This document shows positions 12,014 through 20,554 of a DNA stretch of 64,000 bases, in pieces. The number at the start of each line of letters is the position of its first letter. Position 1 is the first letter of the stretch. The position numbers and the translations under genes were made by a program. Location: NCBI GenBank assembly GCA_015501055.1, contig JADNYV010000002.1, positions 372,001 through 436,000 of the forward strand, in the 5' to 3' direction. The notes under the pieces were generated by a model that worked only from the letters and a program-made list of their open reading frames with translations, searched no databases and was not told the DNA's origin. Source of the DNA: Mucidula mucida. Its lineage: Eukaryota; Basidiomycota; Agaricomycetes; Agaricales; Physalacriaceae.

Positions 12014-12283
12014 GCCATCTTGTTCCCTAAGAGATTCTAGAGGAAGTCATCTCATCCATTGCTTTGTTTCTGTTGTATGTAACTAATTGTCAGTATACGG
12101 TTACAAGGGCACAGTGGTAACTCGAGAAGTTGCTGTTGGCGTTGGCGTTGGCGTTGACGTTTCCATAGTTGGCTGCACGTCGGCTGTGAGAACAAGACAT
12201 ATCGATACCTTGGTTCACGACATTTACTGAAATATGCATATACAGAGAGTGCGAAAATATAATCGTAGTCGAACCTTTTCCAT
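12014..12283. other. Intergenic region, convergent 3' ends
   Basis: This lies between the stop of RCL1 and the stop of the Crinkler-like gene and should hold the two 3' UTRs. It contains a short hexamer repeat, listed separately. I see no gene in it. Confidence 0.6.
12133..12160. repeat. Short hexamer repeat (GTTGGC)n
   Basis: There are four or slightly more head-to-tail copies of GTTGGC, the last ones degenerate (GTTGAC). It sits in the convergent intergenic stretch and would lie in the 3' UTR of one of the two neighbours. It is a simple-sequence tract and useful as a microsatellite; no function is indicated. Confidence 0.7.
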
Positions 12284-14329
12284 TCACTTGAAGTCCAACT
12301 CTTGCAGCCAAACGGATCCACGATGGTCCTCACAAAAAGTATTCCTGTCCCAACCAGCTGGCATCTGCCATTCCCGCTCAGACTTATCAGTAGTTGTGGG
12401 CGTCATGAGGACCCATCGAACCTCGACATCGATGTTCAATCCAAATCCGTCTATATCCTGTTTATGTCCCGCTTGCTTCAACAGTTGCCTAACATTGTAA
12501 AATCCTTCGGAGGAGCCTTTGTGGTTTTGTCGCGTAGTAAATTGAATCACCCAAAGGACTCGGATAAGCGGGTTAGCTTCATCGGGCACGTCAAGGAAAA
12601 ATGCATCGAAGAGAGGGTGATTAGTTGTGACTGGAACAAAGATAACGCGACCTAGTGCCATAAGTGAATTTGGTTCTCCGCGCGTGTAGGTTTGCTCGGA
12701 CCAGGCTTGTACTGTCCTGCCCCGCGTTGGCATGAAATGCACTGCCGGACGCACAGAGTGAGGAACTGGAGCCTTGGCCTCATCATCCTTCATCTCCGCA
12801 TCCATAGCTTCGTCCCACATCTCTTCCAGGTCGGAAGTAAACAGAGGTGAAACCGAGTTAGAGGATGGTTGCCGTGCCATTGGTTTAAGCGAAAGAGGTG
12901 GATTATCCTGCTTTATGCGACTAAGCGCATACTCAGCAAAGATGTGTCCTGCCAACACCGCACCACTTGCCACAGTCCTCAAGCTACGAAAAGTTTCTTC
13001 GATTTGTGTGATTGCAGTCTTGGAGAGACACTGTTGCAGCTGCTCCCAGACAGCAGCACTCCTGATAACAAAAAAGAAGTCCGTGTGTTGAAGGCGCGTT
13101 AAGGAGTTGGGCTGCGTGCGGATTGCGATGACCTCGGGAGCTACATTAGATGTAGATAGTCCGTAGACTGCGAAATTCCACTCTGTAGAGAGGTTCCCAA
13201 TGCGTCTGAGAATGTCAGAGGGGAGGGGAGGATTCGGTTGGGGTGGGACAGGATACAGAACCTGCTCAAAGACTGCTTTGGGTATGAGCCCATGCCGATA
13301 GACTGCATCATCGAGTAGAATATCAACACAATCACTAGCTGTTTCTTTGGGCCAGCGAGCATACTTTGCGCCTTGTATGACTCTGATGGTCTCTGCGAAA
13401 CCTGGAATACTCGGCATTGACTTGGATGAGGCCAGATACATCGTAAGTGCATCAAGCAAAGATGACCACTTCGCCTGAAGCTCGAGGCTAAAATGGACAG
13501 GAATCTGGCATCATCCTAGACAAACTGAAACGACTCACCCTTTTCGAAGGAGTGCAGGACTCCATAAATCCAGACCCCAGAGCGTAGGATGTCGGTCCTT
13601 GCGAAACTCATGACACCGTTCTTTCTCGATGATACAGCGTAAATCGGCCATGCGGAAGCGTCATTCAGTCCGACAGGCGCTTTGGCTTCTATTGGAGAGT
13701 CCACGAGCATAATGATGCGCTTCACGCGCACGGGATTCGTGGCGACCAACTCGCAAGGCAGGGATTGAAATTCGTCACTGTCCTTGTCCGTTGGACACCA
13801 CGCGAGACCTTGATAGAAGAGGATGCTCGGCATCGACTTGCTCTGTGGCAGGTGAAGGAGGACCGGCTGCTTGTCAAGGATCAGCCTGACTATGAGGTAC
13901 CATAGAAAGACGCTTTTTCCTGAGAATGCGGTTAGCAATGTCAAAGAAATTTTATGACCCGTACCGATGCCGGGTTGACCAGCTACGATAACTCCACCGT
14001 CGCTGTAGTACTGTTGCCATTGATCCATGCTGTGGTACAGATAGGCGTATCGTTCCAAGACTAGGATCGTGCCCTCCAAAAGGTGTCGCAATGATGTCGC
14101 TCCTAACCTGCTCATATCTTCAGGGTCAAATGGTGGTGACGGAAAGATTGTCAGCGTATGAGGAAAGTCGTTTCGAGTGAGCTCAGCAGCGCGATTTGAA
14201 TCTTGCCAATACTTGCCAAAGTGTAGGCGCCGCACGCCATTCGTCCTTGTCACTTTGAAACCATTCCCACTGGGTGTCGCTCCATGTGGCTCTTGGCGGC
14301 AGGTCGAGCTGTTGTTCATGTGTGTCCAT
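12284..14329 (-). CDS. Crinkler/RHS-like P-loop NTPase, frame-disturbed
   Basis: This resembles the large, poorly characterised family of Agaricomycete proteins related to Crinkler (CRN) and retrotransposon-hot-spot proteins. In those proteins a P-loop NTPase sits at the centre of a 600-700 residue protein. The Walker A motif, GQPGIGKSVFLWYLI, is seen only after removing an intron (about 13926-13970) that splits the motif after the second Gly. It is followed by ILDKQPVLLHLP and a Walker B-like hydrophobic strand, KRIIMLVD. The C-terminal 390 residues have no domain I know. Two joins are out of phase by one base. One is near the ttt at 14195-14197, where the ATG at 14329 and its Trp-rich start WSDTQWEWFQ lose frame. 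The other is at the tttt at 13541-13544, beside an intron. Both fit homopolymer errors. No signal peptide is seen. Confidence 0.6.
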
Positions 14330-14812
14330 TTCAATGTCTGAGCCGATGATGGTTAGAGGCTGGTTTCTTTGCGGGTGATCGATTGATCACTCGTTCGATC
14401 CAAGATACTTTCGGTATAAAGCTCGTTACACGCGATTATGAGCTGAACGTTGACCTGGCGTGATTTGTGGTAAAAAGCATCCAGTCGTCGATGGTAATTA
14501 TCGTGGGATAGGCAAAGTAACAGTTGTGATTAGCAACTCGCACGTCTTTACTAACGAACAAGAGAGTAGAGATTTTGGAGGTATAAGGTATTACTTCCTG
14601 ACTAGAGAATCATGATCTGGGCGGAGAGAAAAAAACAGTGATGACACGTACGAAGCAAAGTGAGATCTATTCCTCAGGCTCAGGCATCAATGTCGAGTCC
14701 GGAATTCGTTTTGAGGACACACCGAAAGACCTAGTAAAGAATTATCAGCCTTTGATAAGCCTATGCGACATACGAAAATGAAGACGCACTGATCACTGGC
14801 GTAGCATAGACT
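14330..14812. other. Intergenic region, no gene seen
   Basis: About 480 bp separate the start of the Crinkler-like gene from the 3' end of the first zinc-knuckle gene. No coding segment, RNA gene or repeat was recognised. It should hold the promoter of the Crinkler-like gene, and AT-rich patches are present. Confidence 0.5.
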
Positions 14813-15299
14813 CTACGCCTTGCTGTTTAGTTTCTTGGGACAATGCCTGCCCATGTGGCCGACTTCGCCACAGTAATGGCACTTTGACGGATTGGGGCAT
14901 TCCGCCCGAGTATGTCCCTCCTCTTTGCAGTTGTGGCAAACCCTCTTGCTACACTCTGCACTCTTATGACCCTGCTCGCCGCAATTGTGGCACTTCCATA
15001 TGTTTGGCTCCGTACACTGCGACCGTACATGACCTTCCCCTCCACAGTTGTAGCACTTCTGCACTCTTGTACCTGTGTCTTTGGGGCAGGCGTTGGCCAT
15101 ATGGCCAACATCACCACAGACGTAGCACCTTGGAGGCCTTTGAGCAATGGTGAGACAGATGACCACTACTGCCGCAATTCGAACATTTGACGCACATTCC
15201 TCCGGACCAAGGCCTGACACTGAAGCTCCTTCGTAAAGTAGGGGCCTTGAAAAGAGAGGTAGCATGCCGGAAAGAACGCGCAACGCGTAGAGCGAACAT
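14813..15299 (-). CDS. CCHC zinc-knuckle protein with mitochondrial-type presequence, copy 1
   Basis: This is a small protein with six CCHC zinc knuckles (C-x2-C-x4-H-x4-C), the arrangement of Gis2/Byr3/CNBP proteins that bind single-stranded nucleic acid. The knuckles start at SNCGSSGHLSHHC, CYVCGDVGHMANAC, CYNCGGEGHVRSQC, CHNCGEQGHKSAEC, CHNCKEEGHTRAEC and CHYCGEVGHMGRHC. The ATG at 15299-15297 gives a 30-residue start, MFALRVARSFRHATSLFK and onward. It is rich in Arg and Ser, has no acidic residue and looks like a mitochondrial targeting peptide; cytosolic Gis2 proteins lack one. Between knuckles 1 and 2 the frame changes at the three-base run 15139-15141; one base too many there explains it. 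The gene is a tandem paralogue of the next one. The target RNA or DNA is unknown. Confidence 0.75.
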
Positions 15300-15323
15300 G
15301 GTGGTTGAAGAAAAAAAGGGAAT

Positions 15324-15337
15324 GATAAGATAAGATA
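15324..15337 (+). promoter_or_regulatory. Tandem GATA-type motif upstream of zinc-knuckle gene 1
   Basis: Overlapping copies of GATAAG (GATAAGATAAGATA) lie 25 bp before the start codon of the first zinc-knuckle gene. The same motif lies 36 bp before the second copy. GATAAG is the core bound by fungal GATA factors. At this distance it may instead be part of the 5' UTR, where the coding strand reads CTTATCTTATC. Confidence 0.4.
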
Positions 15338-15540
15338 ATATTCTGTCATGTCTCATGCTGTAATTTCTGCTCGCAAGTAGCGTTTTGTTTTATTATGTAC
15401 ACTAGTCATGAAATGCTACGGACGTGGCAAGCGTGCGGTATGTCCAGCCGTCGCATGCCTTTCTTGGTGTGCCTATCCAGACGCGTCAACTTTCAGAGAC
15501 ATCACGACTAGAACGTCCGCACCTGTACAAGACACACTGT

Positions 15541-15921
15541 CTACGCCTGGGCTTCATTGGGACACGCCCCCGCCTTGTGACCGAGCGTGCCACAGCTAGT
15601 ACACCGCGGAGTTCGTTCCTTGGTACATGCCGACCGTATATGGCCCTCCTCGCCGCAGTTATAACACTTGCTAACGCCCGGCGTGTTTTCCGGACACGCT
15701 GTAGATATGTGGCCATTTTTACCGCAGTGATAGCAAAGCTTCTCATTTGTACACTCCGAGACGAAGTGTCCAAATCCACCGCAACCGTAGCATTGCAGCT
15801 TGACTCGTTTGGAGGAGGCGGCCACCCCAACCGCAGAAGTGTTCAAGTACTTTGGTTGTACAAGAAACCTTGTCGAATGAACGGCATGCTGAAGGGAGCG
15901 GACAACGCGTAATGTGAACAT
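15541..15921 (-). CDS. CCHC zinc-knuckle protein with mitochondrial-type presequence, copy 2
   Basis: A single-exon gene of 126 codons, clearly paralogous to the one at 14813-15299. The start MFTLRVVRSLQHAVHSTRF parallels MFALRVARSFRHATSLFK of copy 1 and again looks like a mitochondrial presequence. Four knuckles follow: CYGCGGFGHFVSEC, CYHCGKNGHISTAC, CYNCGEEGHIRSAC and CTSCGTLGHKAGAC. The frame is open throughout. Length and knuckle number differ from copy 1, so knuckles were gained or lost after duplication. The intergenic spacer of about 240 bp holds the promoter of copy 1. A role in mitochondrial RNA or DNA binding is an inference from the N-terminus and the knuckles. Confidence 0.8.
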   Translation of the reverse strand: MFTLRVVRSLQHAVHSTRFLVQPKYLNTSAVGVAASSKRVKLQCYGCGGFGHFVSECTNEKLCYHCGKNGHISTACPENTPGVSKCYNCGEEGHIRSACTKERTPRCTSCGTLGHKAGACPNEAQA

Positions 15922-15956
15922 GGAGGTTGGTTGAAGCGCTGAAAATGCTCAAGTCA

Positions 15957-15969
15957 GATAAGATAAGAT
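15957..15969 (+). promoter_or_regulatory. Tandem GATA-type motif upstream of zinc-knuckle gene 2
   Basis: GATAAGATAAGAT occurs 36 bp before the start codon of the second zinc-knuckle gene. It matches the element in front of copy 1, which suggests that the duplication carried its promoter or 5' UTR and kept this part. Confidence 0.4.
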
Positions 15970-16400
15970 GTCCTATGAACGTTCTCACGGTCTCAAGCCT
16001 AAAGGTCAACGCGTAGAACGCTGCTCGATGTGCCATTGATGTCTGTAAGCTGATAGGCTCCTTAGGATGGTAGCTCAACCCTCGTAAACTTGACTGTCGC
16101 CTTGGCCCTCCTCCGTTACGAACATTTGAAGGCCTTCGTAAACGCAAGCCAGGTCGACTATACTTATGCGAGAGTTCTCGGTGTTGATTGTTGACCAATG
16201 ACCATTTAGATCAGACATATGTCAAATCTCCAACTGTGGAAGAGCCCTTCAATCAATTTGGTTGCTCAAGTTACAGCCTGAAGGGAGCTATCGTAGGTAT
16301 GTACTACTTGTGCCCCAAGTCAAGTTTCGCTCAAAGTCTGATGTGCCATAAGTACAGGAAATTGCAGAAGGATGTACAAACAGGCTGACCATATCATGGA
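15970..16400. other. Intergenic region, no gene seen
   Basis: About 430 bp lie between the zinc-knuckle gene 2 promoter and the stop of the cysteine-rich peptide gene. I recognise no coding exon or RNA gene. It contains the upstream region of zinc-knuckle gene 2 and the 3' UTR of the peptide gene. Confidence 0.5.
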
Positions 16401-16644
16401 TTATACACAAGTAGTGTCTGAGGCATCGCCGCAGCCACACCTCTTGCTGCAACAAACCCCAGGGGATGCGCATCCCCCACTGCACGGGCAGGATTGGCGT
16501 CGCTGCAGTTGGTTCATTCTGCGCCTGAATGAGAATACGTGTCAATAAAGGGAGTAAGACAACATACCCTTCGGCTGGAGCAGCAGCAGCAGACACGCCC
16601 GAAAGGACGAGGGCGATGAATGCAATGAAGGTGGAAACGCGCAT
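16401..16644 (-). CDS. Small cysteine-rich secreted peptide precursor
   Basis: A two-exon gene of 66 codons. Exon 1 (16644-16568) encodes a clear signal peptide, MRVSTFIAFIALVLSGVSAA. A 43-bp intron with GTATGT and CAG ends follows, then exon 2 (16524-16401). The spliced product continues through a short linker with two dibasic sites (GRR and QLQRR), which are candidate Kex2 cleavage points. It ends in about 31 residues that carry eight cysteines in the spacing C-x-C-x3-C-x5-CC-x3-C-x-C-x7-C. A TATA box lies 84 bp upstream. The layout is that of a secreted, processed, disulfide-rich peptide. I do not recognise the family, and antimicrobial, signalling or metal-binding roles are all open. The frame is open and the splice signals are good, but expression is unproven. 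Confidence 0.65.
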
Positions 16645-17660
16645 TGTCGTTACTTGAATAAGAGTTACTTGAAGTAGGTGAGGCAGGTAGCTGTTAAACT
16701 GAAGACTCTGAGCTATGCAGATCTGGCTTTTATACCTTTGAGTTCGAGTGGGGCATCCAGAGCTTAGAATAGAGCTCCACAGAAATCCGTAACGAATGAA
16801 TTGGCAGCGTTTCACAAAGTCCAGCAACGAATAAGTTTGATACTGTAATGAGCCCCGCTGTGATAGCATTGGAGCAATCCCGTCGTTACCCAATTCACGG
16901 CGGCTGAGATATCAGTTCCGAGTCAAGCTTCGGGGATGGAGAAGTAGTATTATTCCAGAGCATCATCAACAGTGGAACAGAGCCAGCAAGCAGACTGTCT
17001 GATCCCAGTGGTCAGACTTCAAACACGGCGCGTGCTTCCAATGGACCATGGGTCACTGGTGACTGTCCTCGTACAAAACCCTCAAGAGGTTCCTCAGGAC
17101 TCAGAATCGAATGACGTCTAGTCCCGTAGTTCAAATTCGTCAAAGTTGTCAATGACGAGCATAAAAACCTTGAGAAGTCGCCAAGCAGTAGGACACCTCA
17201 CGCACAAGGTCGAATACCGGCCTGATACCAGTGAATACCCAGGGCGCCGTATTCCCAGACTCTAAAATATGTTCAGGTAGCATAATGAGTGCAAGTCAAT
17301 CGCCCATCAGAGCCAAGATTAAAGATCGCACACAAAGATCTCCTTCACGGAAAACTTTATTGGCACTAGCCACGTCTACAGTCGTGGGCACCGACCCGCC
17401 GAATTTCAAGCTTCGAGGCATAACTGCGAGTCAAGTCAAGATGGGCAAGTAAATTCGTCACAGAGCAGCTAAATGTCGTGTTGGTTAATCCAGATTAGGA
17501 TTCTCACGTTGAAGGTGTACACCTTCCGGGCGACTGAGTCCCAGGTACGCCATAACTAGCCTCGACTGATCCAAACATATGCCAGAAGGTGTCGTTCTAC
17601 TGTAGATCGTCCATATGTTACATGTACTGCGCGAAAGCAAAAGCAAAAAAATCCACGGAA
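16645..17660. other. Long intergenic region, no gene seen
   Basis: About 1 kb separates the peptide gene start from the LEA-2 gene stop. A 74-codon open frame on the plus strand (17231-17452) has no recognisable motif and no splice partners, and I did not accept it. The first 100 bp should be the peptide gene promoter with its TATA box. Near 17634-17657 there is an A-rich run (GCAAAAGCAAAAAAA). Confidence 0.5.
16728..16734 (-). promoter_or_regulatory. TATA box of the cysteine-rich peptide gene
   Basis: TATAAAA on the minus strand lies 84 bp before the ATG at 16644. A perfect TATA box at this distance is common in strongly or conditionally expressed fungal genes for secreted proteins. It supports the small gene model. 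Confidence 0.5.
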
Positions 17661-18926
17661 TCAGGAACCTCCCAGAATATCACCGATATTCAAACCCGAA
17701 GAGTTCATGAGATCCTGTGAAGGACACGATGATTAACATCACGAAGAGAGTACAAGCACAAGTGGACTCACCTCGAGTGATGATGCGTCCAACGGGCAAG
17801 TGAAACTGAATGAGTTCGATATTGACGGCGAAACAGTGATGATGAGTATGCGGATCGAGAGCTGAATGATGATTTTAGAAAGCATAAAAACTCAAGCTGG
17901 AAAGGAAACATACAGTGATCTTGTAGTCAATCGTAACATCACTGGCTGTACCTAAGATGCCACACTTTTGTGCAAGATCTAGCAGGATGGCGTTGTCGGG
18001 ATCAATAGAGGATGTGTAATCAATTGAGAACGGGAAAGTGACAGTTTTATTCGAGTTGGAGGGGAACTCGATGTTCTTGGACAATCCACCACCGATGTCC
18101 GTGTTGTTGATCGGATAGAAAAGCTGTTGGTGTGGATTAGACACGTAACAGGAAGCGGGTGTAACGCACCTCGGTTTTGACTTTCTTCAGGTCAACCCCG
18201 AAGTAATTGGGGTTGCTGACCCTGGATATCACAGATTCAGTTAAGTACAAACGAAGGTGACGAAGACTTACGAGACATTCAAGTCGAAGTTGATGGTGAC
18301 GCCGTTGTCGGTCAGCTGAAATTGACTGCCTGTGGTCGGCTGAAATACATCTCCAATTATCACGGCTGGAGGACGAATCCACTGAGGTCGGGAATCAGCC
18401 TGTGAAGCGCCCCACCTCTTAAGAACGTACCAATGCCAGCGCAAGAATGATGCTGATGAATAGAAATGCGACGATGAGGATGGTGCAACAACAGAAACGG
18501 CCGATACATCCCACTCGGGAGCCCCTCGTCCATAGGTTGCCTTGATTCTCGTAGCGGTAAGCCTTGAGATTGTACGCGTTTCTTTGTTTATATAAGAGGA
18601 ATGCAGCGCCTTGAGAAACAAGTAACACACTTTTCTCGTGGCGTAAACTCTCCTTGGTCAAACCCGTTGGGAGGACCTTCAGGTTTGGGGACATGCTGAG
18701 TACTGGCAAAGTCTACGGTCCTCGTTGTTGGTTGTCGCTGTACACCATAGTTATTGTGGTCGACGGGATCATCTCTATATCCAGCATTGTAATCAGTGTA
18801 CCCTCCGTGCTCGTACGTGTCGTGCGGCTGCTGATTCGGTGCATAGGGATTAAAAGCATCCTGCGTGTACTGCGGATCGTGGTCATAGCGCCCATACTGA
18901 CCAGCGTATGGATCTTGATATGCCAT
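17661..18926 (-). CDS. LEA-2 domain membrane protein
   Basis: A predicted single-pass membrane protein with a C-terminal LEA-2 (late embryogenesis abundant 2 / NDR1-like) domain. The ATG at 18926 starts a Tyr/Asp/Pro-rich cytosolic region of about 110 residues. A basic patch and a strong membrane helix follow (CIGRFCCCTILIVAFLFISI). The LEA-2 beta-sandwich part has WIRPPAVIIGDV, NDNGVTINFDL-like text (LTDNGVTINFDLNVSVSNPN), YFGVDLKKVKTE, FYPINNTDIGGG and FPFSIDYTSSIDPDNAIL. The last exon ends in DLMNSSGLNIGDILGGS. About six introns are inferred. Fungal relatives include vacuolar or plasma-membrane proteins of unknown chemistry, where the LEA-2 domain is thought to bind lipid. The function here is not known. 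Confidence 0.8.
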
Positions 18927-19243
18927 TATGAAGGAGTAATATAGAATTCAAGTAGATAGAGGGTAAAGGAAGAAATGAGAGAAATGGGAATGTCGAGGTG
19001 GGAGGCAAGGCGATGACGCTGCGCACTTGGCACCGCTTGAGACTGCCGATCACCGGCAACAGCTTTAAATGTGGAGTCCGAGCCAGCATGTTCAGAGGTT
19101 GAAAGCAAGTGTGAAGAAGAATGAACGAACAACACTTAGAAATGTTGGCGTGTTATCGACGCTCAATCATTGAAAACGCTGCTCGTATTGATTGGCCAGG
19201 GCTATTTCCGAGTAAGGATATTGACTACTCTGCTCCTGCCACC
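18927..19243. other. Divergent promoter region
   Basis: About 316 bp lie between the LEA-2 gene start and the Asterix start. No coding exon is supported. It should hold both promoters and 5' UTRs. Confidence 0.5.
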
Positions 19244-19706
19244 ATGTCAAGCAACCAGGATCCACGGGATGCGTCTCTTGAGACCAAATTCACGCTGCCA
19301 CCAATCTGGTATCGAGAGACTAATGGTAAATACTCATGATGACAAAAATTGTACGTGTCGTGACTGTTCGTAGACGGACTGGGAACTTCTGGCATGTTTC
19401 TCTCCGGCTTGATCATGGTCACACGGAATAGGTCAGGATCCTTTCTTCTCACTGAAACCTGGCTCACAGTTGGTCAGATACCTTGCATGGCCGTCCGTTC
19501 TCTTTGGAATCAGCACGCTTATCAACCAGCACCCTCTTCGAGCCAAGGAGGGCAGCTCTGGCGCATTTTCAAACCTACTGTATGCTTTCGCTCTCTTATA
19601 CGCATATCTATAACTCACGAACCTTAATAGTCTGTGCGCTAGTGCCCTTGTCGCGTCGTATCTTCCTATGTTCATCATCAACCCGCCTAAAACACCTATA
19701 CCGTGA
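19244..19706 (+). CDS. Asterix-family ER protein (PAT complex subunit, WDR83OS/UPF0139)
   Basis: Asterix partners CCDC47 in the PAT complex, which shields polar transmembrane segments during membrane-protein insertion at the ER. The ATG at 19244 and four exons (three introns of about 45-65 bp with good GT..AG ends) give a protein of about 100 residues. It contains TLPPIWYRETND, GLGTSGMFLSGLIMVTRNRY, LAWPSVLFGISTLINQHPLR and ALVASYLPMFIINPPKTPIP at the stop. The family hallmarks are the two or three short membrane helices and the NPP-containing C-terminus. The reading frame is continuous after splicing. Confidence 0.85.
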
Positions 19707-20554
19707 TCATTATCTTTGCCAATGTCGAATCAATCACTGCTTCAGCTTTGAGAGTTCTTGGATACTTGCGCCACGTCCTGACATCGCCATGCTTTTGTTT
19801 GTATCGCCTGTCTTGTTAGTTGTGACCTTGCCGTTGGTTCACTACCAGGCTTTACATCCACCCGGACGGGTTATTGGACAAGGATGGTGCTTTGATTTCA
19901 TCACGAGCCCAGGAGCAGGCTCCCTTGTACAGAGCTTCTCCTGATTTCCAGTCCTCGAATCCAGCTCATTCGGATTATGACGAAGTGGATACTTTCCGAA
20001 TTTTGCCTTCGTTGACAGAGATGCCAACTCGTTCTCGCGCTCATGTCAACGGGAACGGTTAACCTAGAAAGTGGCACCTTCGTTTCCAACCTAGCACACT
20101 GCCTAAGCTGTTGCGATTGATATGACTTACCTGCGCGAATGAAGGGTTTGGTTATTGTCCTACTATCAGAAGCAATGGTCCTTTACAGATAACGATGCGA
20201 TCTGAAAGTCATAGTGAAAACCCTGTACCGCCCAGCAAGTCTGGTACTGGTCCAATTCGCGTAGCACCTTTCGCTGACGTGAAATCTGTTCGATGTACAG
20301 GACATTCGGTTTATGTCTGTGTGCGACGTACATATTCACACTCTACGGGAGCTACTAACGGTCACCGCACCTCAAGCGCAGGTAAAGAACCCGAGCAATA
20401 CACTTCAAGCTTCCAGGTCGAAGATGAGGGCAATGTAAGGGAAAGATAAAGTACATTATCTGATGGAGTAAACGTATTGATTCGAAACGTTCTATAGATG
20501 TGAATGGCCGTATGGTATATAAACTGGCAATGCCATGTCGGACGTGAGCAAATA
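19707..20554. other. Convergent intergenic region with an unassigned coding-like segment
   Basis: About 850 bp lie between Asterix and the SAMHD1-like gene stop. A segment at about 19857-20062 on the plus strand stays open to a stop. It reads YIHPDGLLDKDGALISS, then a polar tail ending in RSRAHVNGNG, after a possible CAG acceptor. It looks like the C-terminal exon of a protein, but no upstream exons or start could be found. An 85-codon frame at 20195-20449 also lacks any motif. No gene is called. Confidence 0.3.

Noticed and set aside
14813..15921. Retrotransposon gag origin of the CCHC knuckles
   Set aside because: There is no reverse transcriptase, integrase or long terminal repeat nearby, and both proteins have four to six knuckles and an N-terminal leader, unlike gag.
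17231..17452. 74-codon plus-strand open frame in a 1-kb gap
   Set aside because: No motif, no splice partner and no start context; its length is within chance for a gap of this size.
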